Both the position numbers and the translations under genes were made by a program. A DNA stretch of 47,921 bases from CAZELM01 sp964512995 (GTDB lineage: Bacteria > CSSED10-310). Positions 26,110-35,488 of the stretch are shown here, piece by piece. The DNA lies in contig CAZELM010000037.1 of assembly GCA_964512995.1 (NCBI GenBank), positions 1-47,921 of the forward strand. The letters run 5' to 3'. Numbering within the stretch: position 1 is the stretch's first letter; the number at the start of each line of letters is the position of its first letter. The notes below the pieces were generated by a model. That model saw only the letters and a list, made by a program, of their open reading frames with translations, ran no database searches and was not told the origin of the DNA.

Positions 26110-27584
26110 TCTTCATTTCGTGTATTCTGGGCTGGATGTTGTGCAGCATTGCGGCTTCCGAGCCGATCGATTGTCTGGAGACATCGGGATATCGTTACAA
26201 CAGCCATCGAGATTGTATCAATCACGGGGATGTCATCTTGGATGGGATCATAACGCCGGCGGATGCCCAAAGATGTTTCATGATCGCACTTGGACAGATT
26301 ACGCCCACAGCGGAGGAGGAATGTGCCGCGGATTGCAATGGGGATGGGGTCGTAACCGCTGGAGATGCGTGAAGCATTTTTCCTTTGGCCCTCGGGCAGG
26401 GCTTTGGGTGCACGCATGCGCTTCCGACACCGTCGGTGACGCCAACAATAACGCCGATACCCGCTCCCAGTGATGACATGGTCTGGATGGACCACTATTC
26501 AGGAGATACCGGGCAAACGGTAATCATGGATGTAATGGTGTCCAATGCACATACTCCCATTGATTCATTCGTATTGGATTTGAGTTTTGATCCCACGATG
26601 ATTCGTTTCCTGTCAGTGGATTCATGTGAACTGGATCCCAGTTGGATGCATTTTGATGCACACGCAGTATCGGACGGATTGATCAGAATGGGCGGGTGGA
26701 GTCTTTTCAGTTCCATTCCGACTGGAAGCTCCGGATGCTTGGTTCGACTGAGTTTCACGGTTACTTGCGCGGAATGTGATTATGGTGATGTGACTCCACT
26801 GATTCTCAGCCGATTTTATGATGATATTTCCGGTTTTTATCCACAAAATGGCTCTTTTGCCTTTATGCTGGCAGATACTCCGACTCCGACACCATCCCCG
26901 ACACCCACGATAACACCGGGCGGACCGACACGGACACCAACCCCACTCCCTCTGATGGAGATCGTTCAGGTGGATGATTACGCGGGTACAACCGGTGAAA
27001 TTGTATCGGTTTCCATCATGGTATCCAATCCAAATCGATCGATCGATACCTTTATGATCGATTTGAGTTATGATTCGAATATGCTGGCCTTTATGGAATG
27101 CCATACCGGGACGTTGAATCCCGGCTGGCTGATGTTTGACTGCTCGATCCTGGAATCAGGCGCGATCCGGACCGCTGGATTTTCGATTGATAATCAGATC
27201 GATCCTGGCAATACCGGCAGCATAGTTATCCTGGATTTTACCGTGGCATGCAATGGATGCCTGGCTGGTGATATGTGTCCATTGAATATTGACGCGCTCT
27301 GGGACGATTTGAGAGCCTACCCAACTGAAGATGGTTCATTTACCTTCTCCGGAGGAGATCCACCGTGCGTTCACCATGGCGATACCAATCTCGATGGATC
27401 TGTCACTGCCGCTGATGCACAGGCCGCATTTCTGATTGCACTCAACCTGGATATCCCCACTGTTACAGAAGCTTGTGCGGCAGATTGTAATGGTGATGGC
27501 GAGATCACAGCAGGAGACGCTCAGCATATTTTTGCGGTCAGTCTGGGCATAGAAGAGTGTTCAGAAAGACACGGCTCTCCATAG
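26097..27584 (+). pseudogene. Secreted dockerin-cohesin-cohesin-dockerin protein with an in-frame TGA
   Basis: One reading frame of 495 codons interrupted only by TGA at 26370-26372 (codon 92). Order: signal peptide (1-20), dockerin-type repeat pair (about 39-104), Thr-Pro linker, cohesin-like domain (about 127-258), Thr-Pro linker, second cohesin-like domain (about 287-420), C-terminal dockerin pair (about 424-488). The dockerins show HGDxNLDGxVTxADAQ and CNGDGEITAGDAQ, the calcium-loop/helix pattern. The TGA replaces the Gln of the fourth such motif (GDA-stop-SIF against GDAQHIF), and sequence on both sides is intact. Either a nonsense mutation, a sequencing error or a readthrough site. As written, only a 91-residue secreted fragment is made; no credible restart with a signal peptide exists downstream. 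Confidence 0.8.
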
Positions 27585-27597
27585 ATTGAGTACATAC

Positions 27598-28152
27598 CTA
27601 TTGGGAGCCAGTCTGTTCACATTTTTTTTCAAAATAGTCCAGCAGATCGGTCTGATCCTTCAGAAACCGAATCATCTGGAACCGGTTCCGACCTTTGAAC
27701 CCGCATTTTTTATAGAGATTCACGGCAGCCGGGTTATCGAGGTCTGTGAGCAGATCAATCCGAGCGCTTCGATTGTGCGCAGCGAATGCCAAAAACTCTT
27801 TCATGATGATCGTTCCGAGACCTTTTCCCCGATAAGAAGGGAGGATATAGACTAAATCCAGCATCAGCACCAGGTCACACGAGGATGTGGAAAGCCGGTC
27901 ATAGGCACGGATATAACCTGCCGGCTGATTATCGATAAAAAGCACCAATGGATGATAGATATCGCCATGTTCCGATAAATAGTCGATGAGGATCTGGTAT
28001 TCTTCTGGTTTGCGGGTGAAATTATTTTCCCGGTCATAAATCGCGTGAATGGCGACCAGAATCTCGCTGTCCGCTGGCAGGCGCAATTTGCGAAATGTAT
28101 ATTCCTGATTTTGGGGATGTTCTGAATCTGTATTCTTCTTAATATCTGACAT
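27598..28152 (-). CDS. GNAT-family N-acetyltransferase
   Basis: 184 residues. The acetyl-CoA binding motif is YILPSYRGKGLGTIIMKEFL, followed by NPAAVNLYKKCGFKGRNRFQ, the typical C-terminal GNAT block. The substrate (protein N-terminus or small amine) cannot be told. The start has AGGAG seven bases upstream. It converges on the cohesin gene with a 13-base gap and is divergent from the methyltransferase gene. Confidence 0.88.
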   Translation of the reverse strand: MSDIKKNTDSEHPQNQEYTFRKLRLPADSEILVAIHAIYDRENNFTRKPEEYQILIDYLSEHGDIYHPLVLFIDNQPAGYIRAYDRLSTSSCDLVLMLDLVYILPSYRGKGLGTIIMKEFLAFAAHNRSARIDLLTDLDNPAAVNLYKKCGFKGRNRFQMIRFLKDQTDLLDYFEKKCEQTGSQ

Positions 28153-28307
28153 AACTTTCTCCTATGTGAAAACCATCACCTCTGAATCCGGACTCGAAAA
28201 ACATATTTTAACATCCGAAGGGAGCTTTTCAAATGGTTTGTCATACCAATTTTGTCAGGCTCTGTGTTATGATTCACCGGGTGACTCAACAGATTTGGGA
28301 GGACCCA

Positions 28308-29315
28308 ATGACGATCGACAGCGCAAACGGGTATACGGCCACGACGCGGAAATGGCTCAACCAGAGGTTCGACCTTTTTGATCCGGAAGGAATCTATGTT
28401 CCCAATCAACCGAGTTACGGATTTTCTGCGCTGGCGTTCCGTTTGGAGGAGTATGCCCGTATGTTCGCTATTCTGCGCATATTGGATCGCATCCGCTTTA
28501 CGTCGATTCTCGATGTGGGGTCGGCGGATGGGTACGGTCTGGCTCTGGTGCGCCATTTATTCAAAGTGAGAGCTTTTGGTTTTGATCTCTCCGATCGGGC
28601 ACTGGTCCGGGCCGGAGAAATGTATCGATTGTCCGGTGTTTGTGGTGATGCTCACAATCTCCCATTTACAGACAATGCAGTTGATGTGGTGCTGGCATCG
28701 GAGGTTCTGGAACATGTTCTCGATCCGGATCATTGTATCCGGGAGTTGCTGCGGGTCGCTCGAAAATGGGTCATCCTGAGCACGCCTCGTGCCTCGAACG
28801 ATTCAGACGTCCATCAGCATTTCGCATCGCTGGATCCAGGCGAACCACATGCGCATATCCATTTTTTCACGGATCAGCGGATCCGAGCACTGACCAATAC
28901 TTCAGCTCATTTCCTGGGTGCTCGAACGCGGATCATCTCCCGGTTACTGAATCATCTGGCTTGGGGGGATGATTCGACATTGACTCAGCGGGAGGCATAT
29001 TTTCAGTTTACCATCCGCTCCACCGACATCAATCCAATCTCTCAGGAACGGCTCCAATGGTCACTGATCGGCCGATATCACCCGGACTCTCCCATGAAAA
29101 AAATAATCACCACCCCCCGAATGATCGGAATGCTGCTTCAAGTAGATACTTGGATCGCTGAAGCCAGACCGCATCTGTCGTTTGACCATCTGATTATCAT
29201 ATCGAAAAATAATGATCGGTTTAACATGACACGGACGTCAGGTGATGGAAAAATCCTCAGAGAACTGCTTGGAAATTTCGCTGTCAAACCCCTGAAACAC
29301 AGGCTAGCCTCATGA
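28308..29315 (+). CDS. Class I SAM-dependent methyltransferase
   Basis: 335 residues of the UbiE/Methyltransf_11 type: motif I ILDVGSADGYGLALV, then GDAHNLPFTDNAVDVVLASE with VLEHVLDP. ATG 28308 follows GGGAGG by five bases; the frame extended to 28233 has no such site. It overlaps the radical SAM gene by four bases (ATGA), so both likely act on one product. The context of glycan and surface genes suggests a sugar or lipid substrate, but nothing in the sequence fixes it. Confidence 0.82.
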   Translation: MTIDSANGYTATTRKWLNQRFDLFDPEGIYVPNQPSYGFSALAFRLEEYARMFAILRILDRIRFTSILDVGSADGYGLALVRHLFKVRAFGFDLSDRALVRAGEMYRLSGVCGDAHNLPFTDNAVDVVLASEVLEHVLDPDHCIRELLRVARKWVILSTPRASNDSDVHQHFASLDPGEPHAHIHFFTDQRIRALTNTSAHFLGARTRIISRLLNHLAWGDDSTLTQREAYFQFTIRSTDINPISQERLQWSLIGRYHPDSPMKKIITTPRMIGMLLQVDTWIAEARPHLSFDHLIIISKNNDRFNMTRTSGDGKILRELLGNFAVKPLKHRLAS

Positions 29316-30826
29316 AAATTCTGCTGATCAATACGGAAAATACGCTTGTCTGTTTTGGAACCCGGATGATCTCCGCCTATCTGAAACAACATGGATTCGA
29401 GGTGGAGATTCTTTTTTTGCCTCGCGAGTTCAATGATCTGGAAACTCCCCAGGAGATCGCGGATATTTCGAATTGGGTAGTGAGCCGGGAGGCTGATCTC
29501 ATCGGATTTTCGCTGATGTCAAGTCACCTGATACGCGTCATACCCATTCATACCGCCGTTCGGGAACGAGTGAATACACCGATCATCTGGGGAGGAATCC
29601 ATCCCAGTATTCAACCGGAAGAGTGTATCCAGTATGCGGATATGGTCTGTGTCGGAGAAGGTGAACAACCCATGCTGGAACTGGTTCAGGCTTTATCCGC
29701 TGGATCTGATCCAGCCTCGATCGCCAGCATCTGGAGGCGAAAAAACACCACGATTCACCGAAATCCGGCACGTACCAGAACAGATAACCTGGACGATTAC
29801 CCGTATCCGGATCATGATTTCAAGACCCATTGGATCCGCACTGATAACCTGATTCATTCGATGAATTGGGATGTATGGCGTCGTTATATCCCGGGATTCA
29901 TGGATACGCATTATGTGATGTCCTCCCGGGGATGTCCTCACAACTGCACCTATTGCTGCAACTCCGCCCTTCGGAAGATCACGGACGGACCCTATCTCCG
30001 CCGCCGATCCCCCAAGCATTTTATCGGCGAGCTGCTTGAGGCGAAGAAACTCGTTCCCAATCTCAAAGGGTTTGTTTTCATGGATGATTCATTTTTCTAT
30101 GGGGACCAGACATGGTTCGACGAATTTTGCTGGCAGTATCAGGAACAGATCGATCTTCCATTTTTCTGTTGGGCCAATCCCATTGCGGTAACGGAACACC
30201 GCATCCGATCGCTGGCAGATGTCGGATTGGTGGGCGTGCACGTCGGATTGGAATCGGGAAGTCCCAGAGTCTCAGCCGATGTGTATCATCGAAATGTACC
30301 GAATGAAACCTTTTTTAAGTGTATGGATATCTTACATCGGTATCGTCATCTCATCACGGATATCCGTGTGGATGTCATTACAGACAATCCCTATGAATCG
30401 GAGGAAGATGTGGTGAAAACCATCGATGTGTTATCCCGGCTGAAAAAGCCTTTTTTCCTGGGAATCGTGTCGCTGATATTCTATCCACATACTGAACTGG
30501 AACGCCGGGCTACACAAGATGGCATCATTGATCCTCAAAAACTGTATCATCAGGAATTTTTTCACTATCAGCCTACATTATTGAACCGGGTAATGCGATC
30601 CGTACCACTCACTCCCGGCTGGCTGATCCGCTTTTTCATTCAGCATCGAACCACCTTTTGGGGGAGAGGTTTGTTTTATCTCTACTATTTCGGCTATTTT
30701 GTGGCTGTCCGGCGCCGGCTTCGAGCGATCCGAAGAACAATCACGCTATTCTGCTATAAACGTTTAGAGCGATGCTTCAATCCAAGAAAGATTGTAACGA
30801 CACGCGTTTCTCTGATCGATTTTTAA
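29312..30826 (+). CDS. B12-binding-domain radical SAM enzyme
   Basis: 504 residues. The N-terminal cobalamin-binding-like Rossmann domain (about 1-140) contains GFSLMSSHLIRVIP and IIWGGIHPSIQPEE. The radical SAM domain (about 195-410) has the cluster motif CPHNCTYC at 208-215 and MDDSFFYG plus GVHVGLESGSPRV. A C-terminal helical region follows. The layout is that of the class B (cobalamin-type) family of methylases and related hopanoid, antibiotic and lipid-modifying enzymes. The DxHxxG cobalamin motif is not evident, so B12 may not be bound. It is coupled to the methyltransferase upstream. Confidence 0.85.
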   Translation: MKILLINTENTLVCFGTRMISAYLKQHGFEVEILFLPREFNDLETPQEIADISNWVVSREADLIGFSLMSSHLIRVIPIHTAVRERVNTPIIWGGIHPSIQPEECIQYADMVCVGEGEQPMLELVQALSAGSDPASIASIWRRKNTTIHRNPARTRTDNLDDYPYPDHDFKTHWIRTDNLIHSMNWDVWRRYIPGFMDTHYVMSSRGCPHNCTYCCNSALRKITDGPYLRRRSPKHFIGELLEAKKLVPNLKGFVFMDDSFFYGDQTWFDEFCWQYQEQIDLPFFCWANPIAVTEHRIRSLADVGLVGVHVGLESGSPRVSADVYHRNVPNETFFKCMDILHRYRHLITDIRVDVITDNPYESEEDVVKTIDVLSRLKKPFFLGIVSLIFYPHTELERRATQDGIIDPQKLYHQEFFHYQPTLLNRVMRSVPLTPGWLIRFFIQHRTTFWGRGLFYLYYFGYFVAVRRRLRAIRRTITLFCYKRLERCFNPRKIVTTRVSLIDF

Positions 30827-31147
30827 TGTTTTTATACAATGCTCATTGTGAGCATTCATTCATTTGGATTTTCGATCAGGGAACAGAGTTTTCGTCTTTC
30901 ATTAACTGAGGGTGTATCTGTAACTTAGAGCCGATGCGAACAAAAAATGTTTTACATCGATTCAATAATTCTGATATTGCATGTTATAAAAGAGAAACCC
31001 CAAGACCCAGATTCTATCCAACGAACGCCAAACTCTCTGCCTCGATTAGCGTGCTAGCTCTAATATAATTCATCAAACGGTTTTCGTCAATACGTTATTC
31101 CGGAAAATCAACGGTTCCGTGAGGCAGGACTTCAGCGCAGTATGAAG
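30827..31147. other. Intergenic region with a perfect hairpin
   Basis: No gene seen in 321 bases between two convergent units. At 30838-30856 AATGCTCA-TTG-TGAGCATT forms a perfect eight-base stem 12 bases after the radical SAM stop. It lacks a clean T run, so it may be a weak terminator or a transcript-end stabiliser. Confidence 0.45.
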
Positions 31148-32161
31148 TTACAATTTATAGTTTGTCTGGATAAATCCGCTGAGAAAGTCTGCGGCGCAAC
31201 GATGACCCAATGAATTTGGATGCATAAAATCCAGAGAGGTTTCTTGTTTCAGACGGATTTCGCACTCCTGAAATACCGGGAGCAGATCGACACACTGGAA
31301 TTGGTGTTCCTGAGCCAGTTTTGCAACTGCTTCATGATCACCGCGATAGTGATATTCCTGGATATTCTTAAAAATCGGGAAAACGGCAATCAACACATCG
31401 AAATCGTGTGCCTGTGATAGCTGTTCCAGTTCAGCAAATGATTCCGGGACTGTATCGGTGGACATCTCTTCCTTCAAAACCAACTGTCCCATCAGCAAGT
31501 CCCCGATTTCCGGGCGAAATACGGAGAACCGCACAAACCGATACAAAGCACTCCACAGCAGGAAACGAGAGCCATATCGATTGACCTGTGATTGTTCACG
31601 CTCCTGAGTTAAAAGTCCGTCCAGTATCCCACCGTCCACTCGTCCCCGATCATTCAGGCAATACGCCACCAATACGAGGTCGGGACGGAACGGGAGTGCT
31701 TTATCTTTGAGTGTTTCAATCTCCTGACGGGTATTATAACCGGACACGCCGAAGTTCAAGATTTCAACCTTCCGTTTTGAATCTGTTAAATTCTTCTGAA
31801 GGATGGCAGGGAAGGTATCTTCGAACGCTTCAACAAACAAACCGGCGGCAATACTGTCGCCCAAAATGACAATCCGATAAACACCTTGCGGCTTTTCGAT
31901 CGCATGATTCACATCACGGTATCCCAGATCATTGCTGCTTCCGCGATAATCATAGAAGCTCAAATTGTCGCCATCATAATCAACCGGCCGCGGTTCATAT
32001 CCCAGCAATGGATTTTGTGATAACTGAAACCGGCCCCGTCCTACCTGCATCACTTCGGGAGCGACCCCCATGATCCGGACTGCCAATTCGCCGATCAGTA
32101 ACCCGGTAATCGCACCCAGACAGAGAGTCACGATCCTGAAAAAAAAAGGATGTTTATTCAC
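31148..32161 (-). CDS. SGNH/GDSL-type hydrolase, membrane-anchored
   Basis: 337 residues. One N-terminal membrane segment (about 8-30) leads to an SGNH domain outside the cytoplasm: VILGDSIAAG carries the Ser nucleophile, FGVSGYNT the Gly, and DFMHPNSLGH the Asp/His pair; the Asn block is in VAYCLND. Such proteins deacetylate or acetylate envelope polymers. The start overlaps the stop of the sulfatase-family gene by four bases, so it is the last gene of a four-gene operon. Confidence 0.85.
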   Translation of the reverse strand: MNKHPFFFRIVTLCLGAITGLLIGELAVRIMGVAPEVMQVGRGRFQLSQNPLLGYEPRPVDYDGDNLSFYDYRGSSNDLGYRDVNHAIEKPQGVYRIVILGDSIAAGLFVEAFEDTFPAILQKNLTDSKRKVEILNFGVSGYNTRQEIETLKDKALPFRPDLVLVAYCLNDRGRVDGGILDGLLTQEREQSQVNRYGSRFLLWSALYRFVRFSVFRPEIGDLLMGQLVLKEEMSTDTVPESFAELEQLSQAHDFDVLIAVFPIFKNIQEYHYRGDHEAVAKLAQEHQFQCVDLLPVFQECEIRLKQETSLDFMHPNSLGHRCAADFLSGFIQTNYKL

Positions 32162-33780
32162 GATGGTTCCCTATCAATATCACTTTTGGATTCAACAGCG
32201 GGATTCAGCCGACTGGTTACGTCCATGAATTTGTAAGGTTTCAGAGTATTCGAAAACCAGCTCCTGTCTGGAAGGCGGTCATAGTCAGTCCCGAGATAAT
32301 GGTTGAAGATCAACCGGTATGTATTGACGGGAGTGATCTCCGGGTAAAAACCAGGATCCAATCCATCGGGCACATAAATCGCATTCAGAATGGAAAAACG
32401 TTCCACAAAATGGGTTTGCTCCGGTCGCTCCCAATTCAGTCTGGAACCTGGTCCATGATCCGACTGAAGGATGATCACGGGTTTGTGATTGTCTGGATAT
32501 TTCTCCAGAATCGCACTGACAACCGGTCTGACCTGATCTGTTATATAAATCAGTTGATTCAGATAATCCCGTGGATATTGATTGTGGGAATAAAGCCGGT
32601 GTGCCCGGAAGTATTCACTTCCATCATAGAAACAAAATCGTTTTTCGGGATCAAAAATATAATCGCCATCTCGATCGAATATGAATGGGGGATGGGGTGA
32701 CATAATGTGTGCAAACACGAAATCCGGCTTTTCATTATTCAGATCCATAAGTGTGAGCTGTCCGACGATGTATTTGATGCGTTGACCGTGAATATAGTGC
32801 AGATCTGCATAGATGATATAATCACTTAACAGATCCAGTATTCCCTGGATCAGTGTCGTCTTCAGCAGAACAAGCTGAAATTCATCCAGCAATCCGATAC
32901 GTGAGATATAATGATCGACATCTTTCAGTTCTGTGGCATAATAACCGGATGCGAATGCATGTATGGTGTATCCCTGTTTCTGAATGATCTGAAATACCCG
33001 GCTGGTTCGAATCGTATTGATGACAGGCTCCCGGTCGAATGTCTCATCGCCAATCCGTTCAACCAGTTCATCAAGATAAGCCAGATTCAGGGATGATCCC
33101 AGTGACAATGGGGTCTGGCAATAATTGGCACTGGACCGCTCCGCTACATAAAATCCCATATTTTTCAGATAGTCTATGAAGGTGGTGTTGTCATACCCAT
33201 ACAATTCCCGCAATACATCAGCTCGGGCATACCCATCGAGAATAATGTAATACATATCCGGAAGTTGGGATTTTTCTTTTATCGGGAGATGGCGTTCTGG
33301 TTCGGTCAGGATGACTGTATCCTCGCTGGATTGATACGGTCTGGATGTTATCCAATGATTGGCAATTGAAACGCCCGGAGTTATCAGGAGTATGATGGAA
33401 ATGATATTGAGTGCCCGGGTCATGGTGGGCCAGGCTTTGGGCATCCGACTCAAAAAAAGCAAACCCATAAGATAGGTCATTGTCCAGATGCTGAGCATTA
33501 TTTCATTTCCATATAATGTAAACGTGATGCTGTCCAATCCCATCAATGCGTCATGTATGTGGCCATACGAATAGAACAGGATGAGAAACAGTGAGGTTGC
33601 CGCTCCGGATGGATATGCCTTTCTGAACATCGCATGATGGATACCCCAAATGATGCTTGTCATGAGAAGGGAGATGGTCGATGGTACGATCGTCTGAACC
33701 GGCATGATTTCTCCGACATTCTGTGACAACAGAAAGACAATCGGAAAAAGTGCCAGCAATATTGGATGAAACACTTTCAT
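32158..33780 (-). CDS. Membrane-anchored sulfatase/phosphoethanolamine-transferase family protein
   Basis: 540 residues. Four or five N-terminal membrane helices (about 1-155) are followed by an exported alkaline-phosphatase-superfamily domain (about 165-500): DMYYIILDGYARADVL near its start, AHIMSPHPPF and ILQSDHGPGSR later. Layout resembles LtaS/EptA-type enzymes, but the usual metal-ligating Thr/Ser/Cys nucleophile region is not clearly recognisable (NYCQTPLSLGSSLN). Probably transfers or removes a charged group on a surface glycan. Overlaps both neighbours by four bases. Confidence 0.78.
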   Translation of the reverse strand: MKVFHPILLALFPIVFLLSQNVGEIMPVQTIVPSTISLLMTSIIWGIHHAMFRKAYPSGAATSLFLILFYSYGHIHDALMGLDSITFTLYGNEIMLSIWTMTYLMGLLFLSRMPKAWPTMTRALNIISIILLITPGVSIANHWITSRPYQSSEDTVILTEPERHLPIKEKSQLPDMYYIILDGYARADVLRELYGYDNTTFIDYLKNMGFYVAERSSANYCQTPLSLGSSLNLAYLDELVERIGDETFDREPVINTIRTSRVFQIIQKQGYTIHAFASGYYATELKDVDHYISRIGLLDEFQLVLLKTTLIQGILDLLSDYIIYADLHYIHGQRIKYIVGQLTLMDLNNEKPDFVFAHIMSPHPPFIFDRDGDYIFDPEKRFCFYDGSEYFRAHRLYSHNQYPRDYLNQLIYITDQVRPVVSAILEKYPDNHKPVIILQSDHGPGSRLNWERPEQTHFVERFSILNAIYVPDGLDPGFYPEITPVNTYRLIFNHYLGTDYDRLPDRSWFSNTLKPYKFMDVTSRLNPAVESKSDIDREPS

Positions 33781-35159
33781 GCATGATCCTTCCGGCTCAT
33801 CAGGTACATCATTCGCTCGCTCCCCTGAATCGGTATCTGATCAACGATATCGAAGTGATTCCTGAAAGCCTGTTCAAACGCATCCTGATGATAATCCGTG
33901 AATACATCCTTGCGTGTCACCAGCAGCCGCTTCACCTGTGAATCGCTTTTCGGGACAAACTCGATAATCAGGTGGGAACAAATATTTTTAAAAAACGTGG
34001 CGATCCGACTGAATGGGAGGTTGTTGCCAATGGCCAGATGATGAATCAGTGCCAATGCATAAACCATCTCCGCATATCCCCGATCCCAGATGGATAGCCG
34101 TTCATGATTTTCCCACCCGATCCCCCCTGGAGGGTTTGTGAGATCGAGAAGCAGAGGGATCAGGTATGTTTCTTTGTTCTCTTTGCATGTCAGATAATTT
34201 TTCTCCACTGCCGCGGGGTCAATGTCCATCGACAGAGTGAAAATCTGACGGGAGTTGGAAATCCGGCTGAATCTGCCGTCATTTGCACCCAGATCCCAGA
34301 CAGTCTCCGGCTGAATATGGTCTGTGAAGTCGGCAACGATCTTGGCTTTATGTGCGAGTGCAGTTCCGGAATAGTTGGTATCTTCGTAATACTCCGCCCA
34401 TTCCGTTCGGCAGGGGCGCCATTTCAGATGATGGACTGCAGACTCCAGATTATCGATGAGTCCTGTCATCGCACGTGGACTCAACCGATGGCTCGCGCTG
34501 ACGGTTGTTTTTTTCGTTGAATACCGCTTCTGTGCTTTGGCGTGAAGGTGGAGGTGCAGCAACAATGAAAAATGAAATCTGGAACGAAAGGGGAGCAGTG
34601 CGGCAGCCATATCCAAAGGAATTCCATCTATATGAATCCGGAGTAACTGACTCAATCGAATATCGCGATAAGCCATCAACGCCAATGGAGCCAGAAAATG
34701 CTGACAGAATTGCCGGTATGCAACCCAAGGTTCACCCTCGACATGCTTTTCAAATGATAATGTATCGATGAAGATGGGTTTCCCTTGATAAAACTGGATG
34801 TTATATGCACTGGCATCCTTGAGTATCATTCCATACTGGAGGGCCGTACGATGGATGTCCAAGGTCAGGAGAGCCGCATCCTTCAACTGGCTGAAGCTCC
34901 ATTCATACGGATACGATATAAATGGAATCCGATCCGGCAGAATGACCTTATAAAAGGTCTCAGGTTGCGGACCGATTATCGCTGTTTCGCGATGGTTGAC
35001 CACGTATTTTTTCTCCACCAGATGAGAAAAAAGACCAGAAGTCATCAAAATCTGATAGTCCGTCTCATATACACGATTGATCTGGCGATATAACTGACCG
35101 TCCTGATAAAACAGAAATCCGCTCGGATCTCTGAATGAACCCGTTGTTTCAGAAATCAT
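33777..35159 (-). CDS. NoeA-like SAM methyltransferase with N-terminal substrate domain
   Basis: 460 residues. The N-terminal half (about 1-245) has PFISYPYEWSFSQLKDAALL and MILKDASAYNIQFYQGKPIF, resembling a kinase-like fold seen in NoeA-type proteins. The C-terminal half (about 270-455) is a class I methyltransferase (TVWDLGANDGRFSRI). ATG 35159 is chosen over a TTG nine codons earlier; neither has a strong ribosome site. NoeA modifies nodulation factors in rhizobia; here a surface-glycan target is inferred from the sulfatase-family and SGNH genes coupled to it by four-base overlaps. Confidence 0.75.
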   Translation of the reverse strand: MISETTGSFRDPSGFLFYQDGQLYRQINRVYETDYQILMTSGLFSHLVEKKYVVNHRETAIIGPQPETFYKVILPDRIPFISYPYEWSFSQLKDAALLTLDIHRTALQYGMILKDASAYNIQFYQGKPIFIDTLSFEKHVEGEPWVAYRQFCQHFLAPLALMAYRDIRLSQLLRIHIDGIPLDMAAALLPFRSRFHFSLLLHLHLHAKAQKRYSTKKTTVSASHRLSPRAMTGLIDNLESAVHHLKWRPCRTEWAEYYEDTNYSGTALAHKAKIVADFTDHIQPETVWDLGANDGRFSRISNSRQIFTLSMDIDPAAVEKNYLTCKENKETYLIPLLLDLTNPPGGIGWENHERLSIWDRGYAEMVYALALIHHLAIGNNLPFSRIATFFKNICSHLIIEFVPKSDSQVKRLLVTRKDVFTDYHQDAFEQAFRNHFDIVDQIPIQGSERMMYLMSRKDHA

Positions 35160-35191
35160 GTTTGGCTCTTTCCGAGGAGAGAACAAGTAAT

Positions 35192-35395
35192 TCAGGGTTT
35201 GTTGGGTTTGCTGAAAATAGAATGGATGAAAGCCATAATCCGCCTCCAGAACAACTTGATCGACACCAATCCACCGAGAACCGCAGCGATCAGGACCTGA
35301 AATATATAGCTCCCGGTCCCAGGATCAATGTAAGCCGCTGCTTCCGGAGGCTGCAGCAGGACGAATAAGCCCATGATTATCGCAATAATTCTCAT
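35192..35395 (-). CDS. Small membrane protein with YIDPGTGS motif
   Basis: 67 residues. An N-terminal hydrophobic segment (MRIIAIIMGLFVLL) ends in PEAAA, then YIDPGTGSYIFQVLIAAVLG forms the start of a second membrane segment followed by a basic tail. The PGTGS motif at the membrane edge is seen in many small unnamed proteins next to surface methyltransferase/sulfatase genes. ATG 35395 has GGAG nine bases upstream; ATG 35413 would add six residues. It opens the operon that runs to 31148. Confidence 0.7.
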   Translation of the reverse strand: MRIIAIIMGLFVLLQPPEAAAYIDPGTGSYIFQVLIAAVLGGLVSIKLFWRRIMAFIHSIFSKPNKP

Positions 35396-35488
35396 CGTAT
35401 CCACTCCATCCATCCAATACCGGATATCACGTCAACCAGCATTTAAAAAATAGACGAATATACAAAGGGATGTCAAACAGAGATTGCG

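Noticed and set aside
26370..26372. Selenocysteine or alternative code at the internal TGA
   Set aside because: TGA is the normal stop of many genes here, the aligned residue in sister motifs is Gln, and no hairpin of SECIS type is apparent after it.
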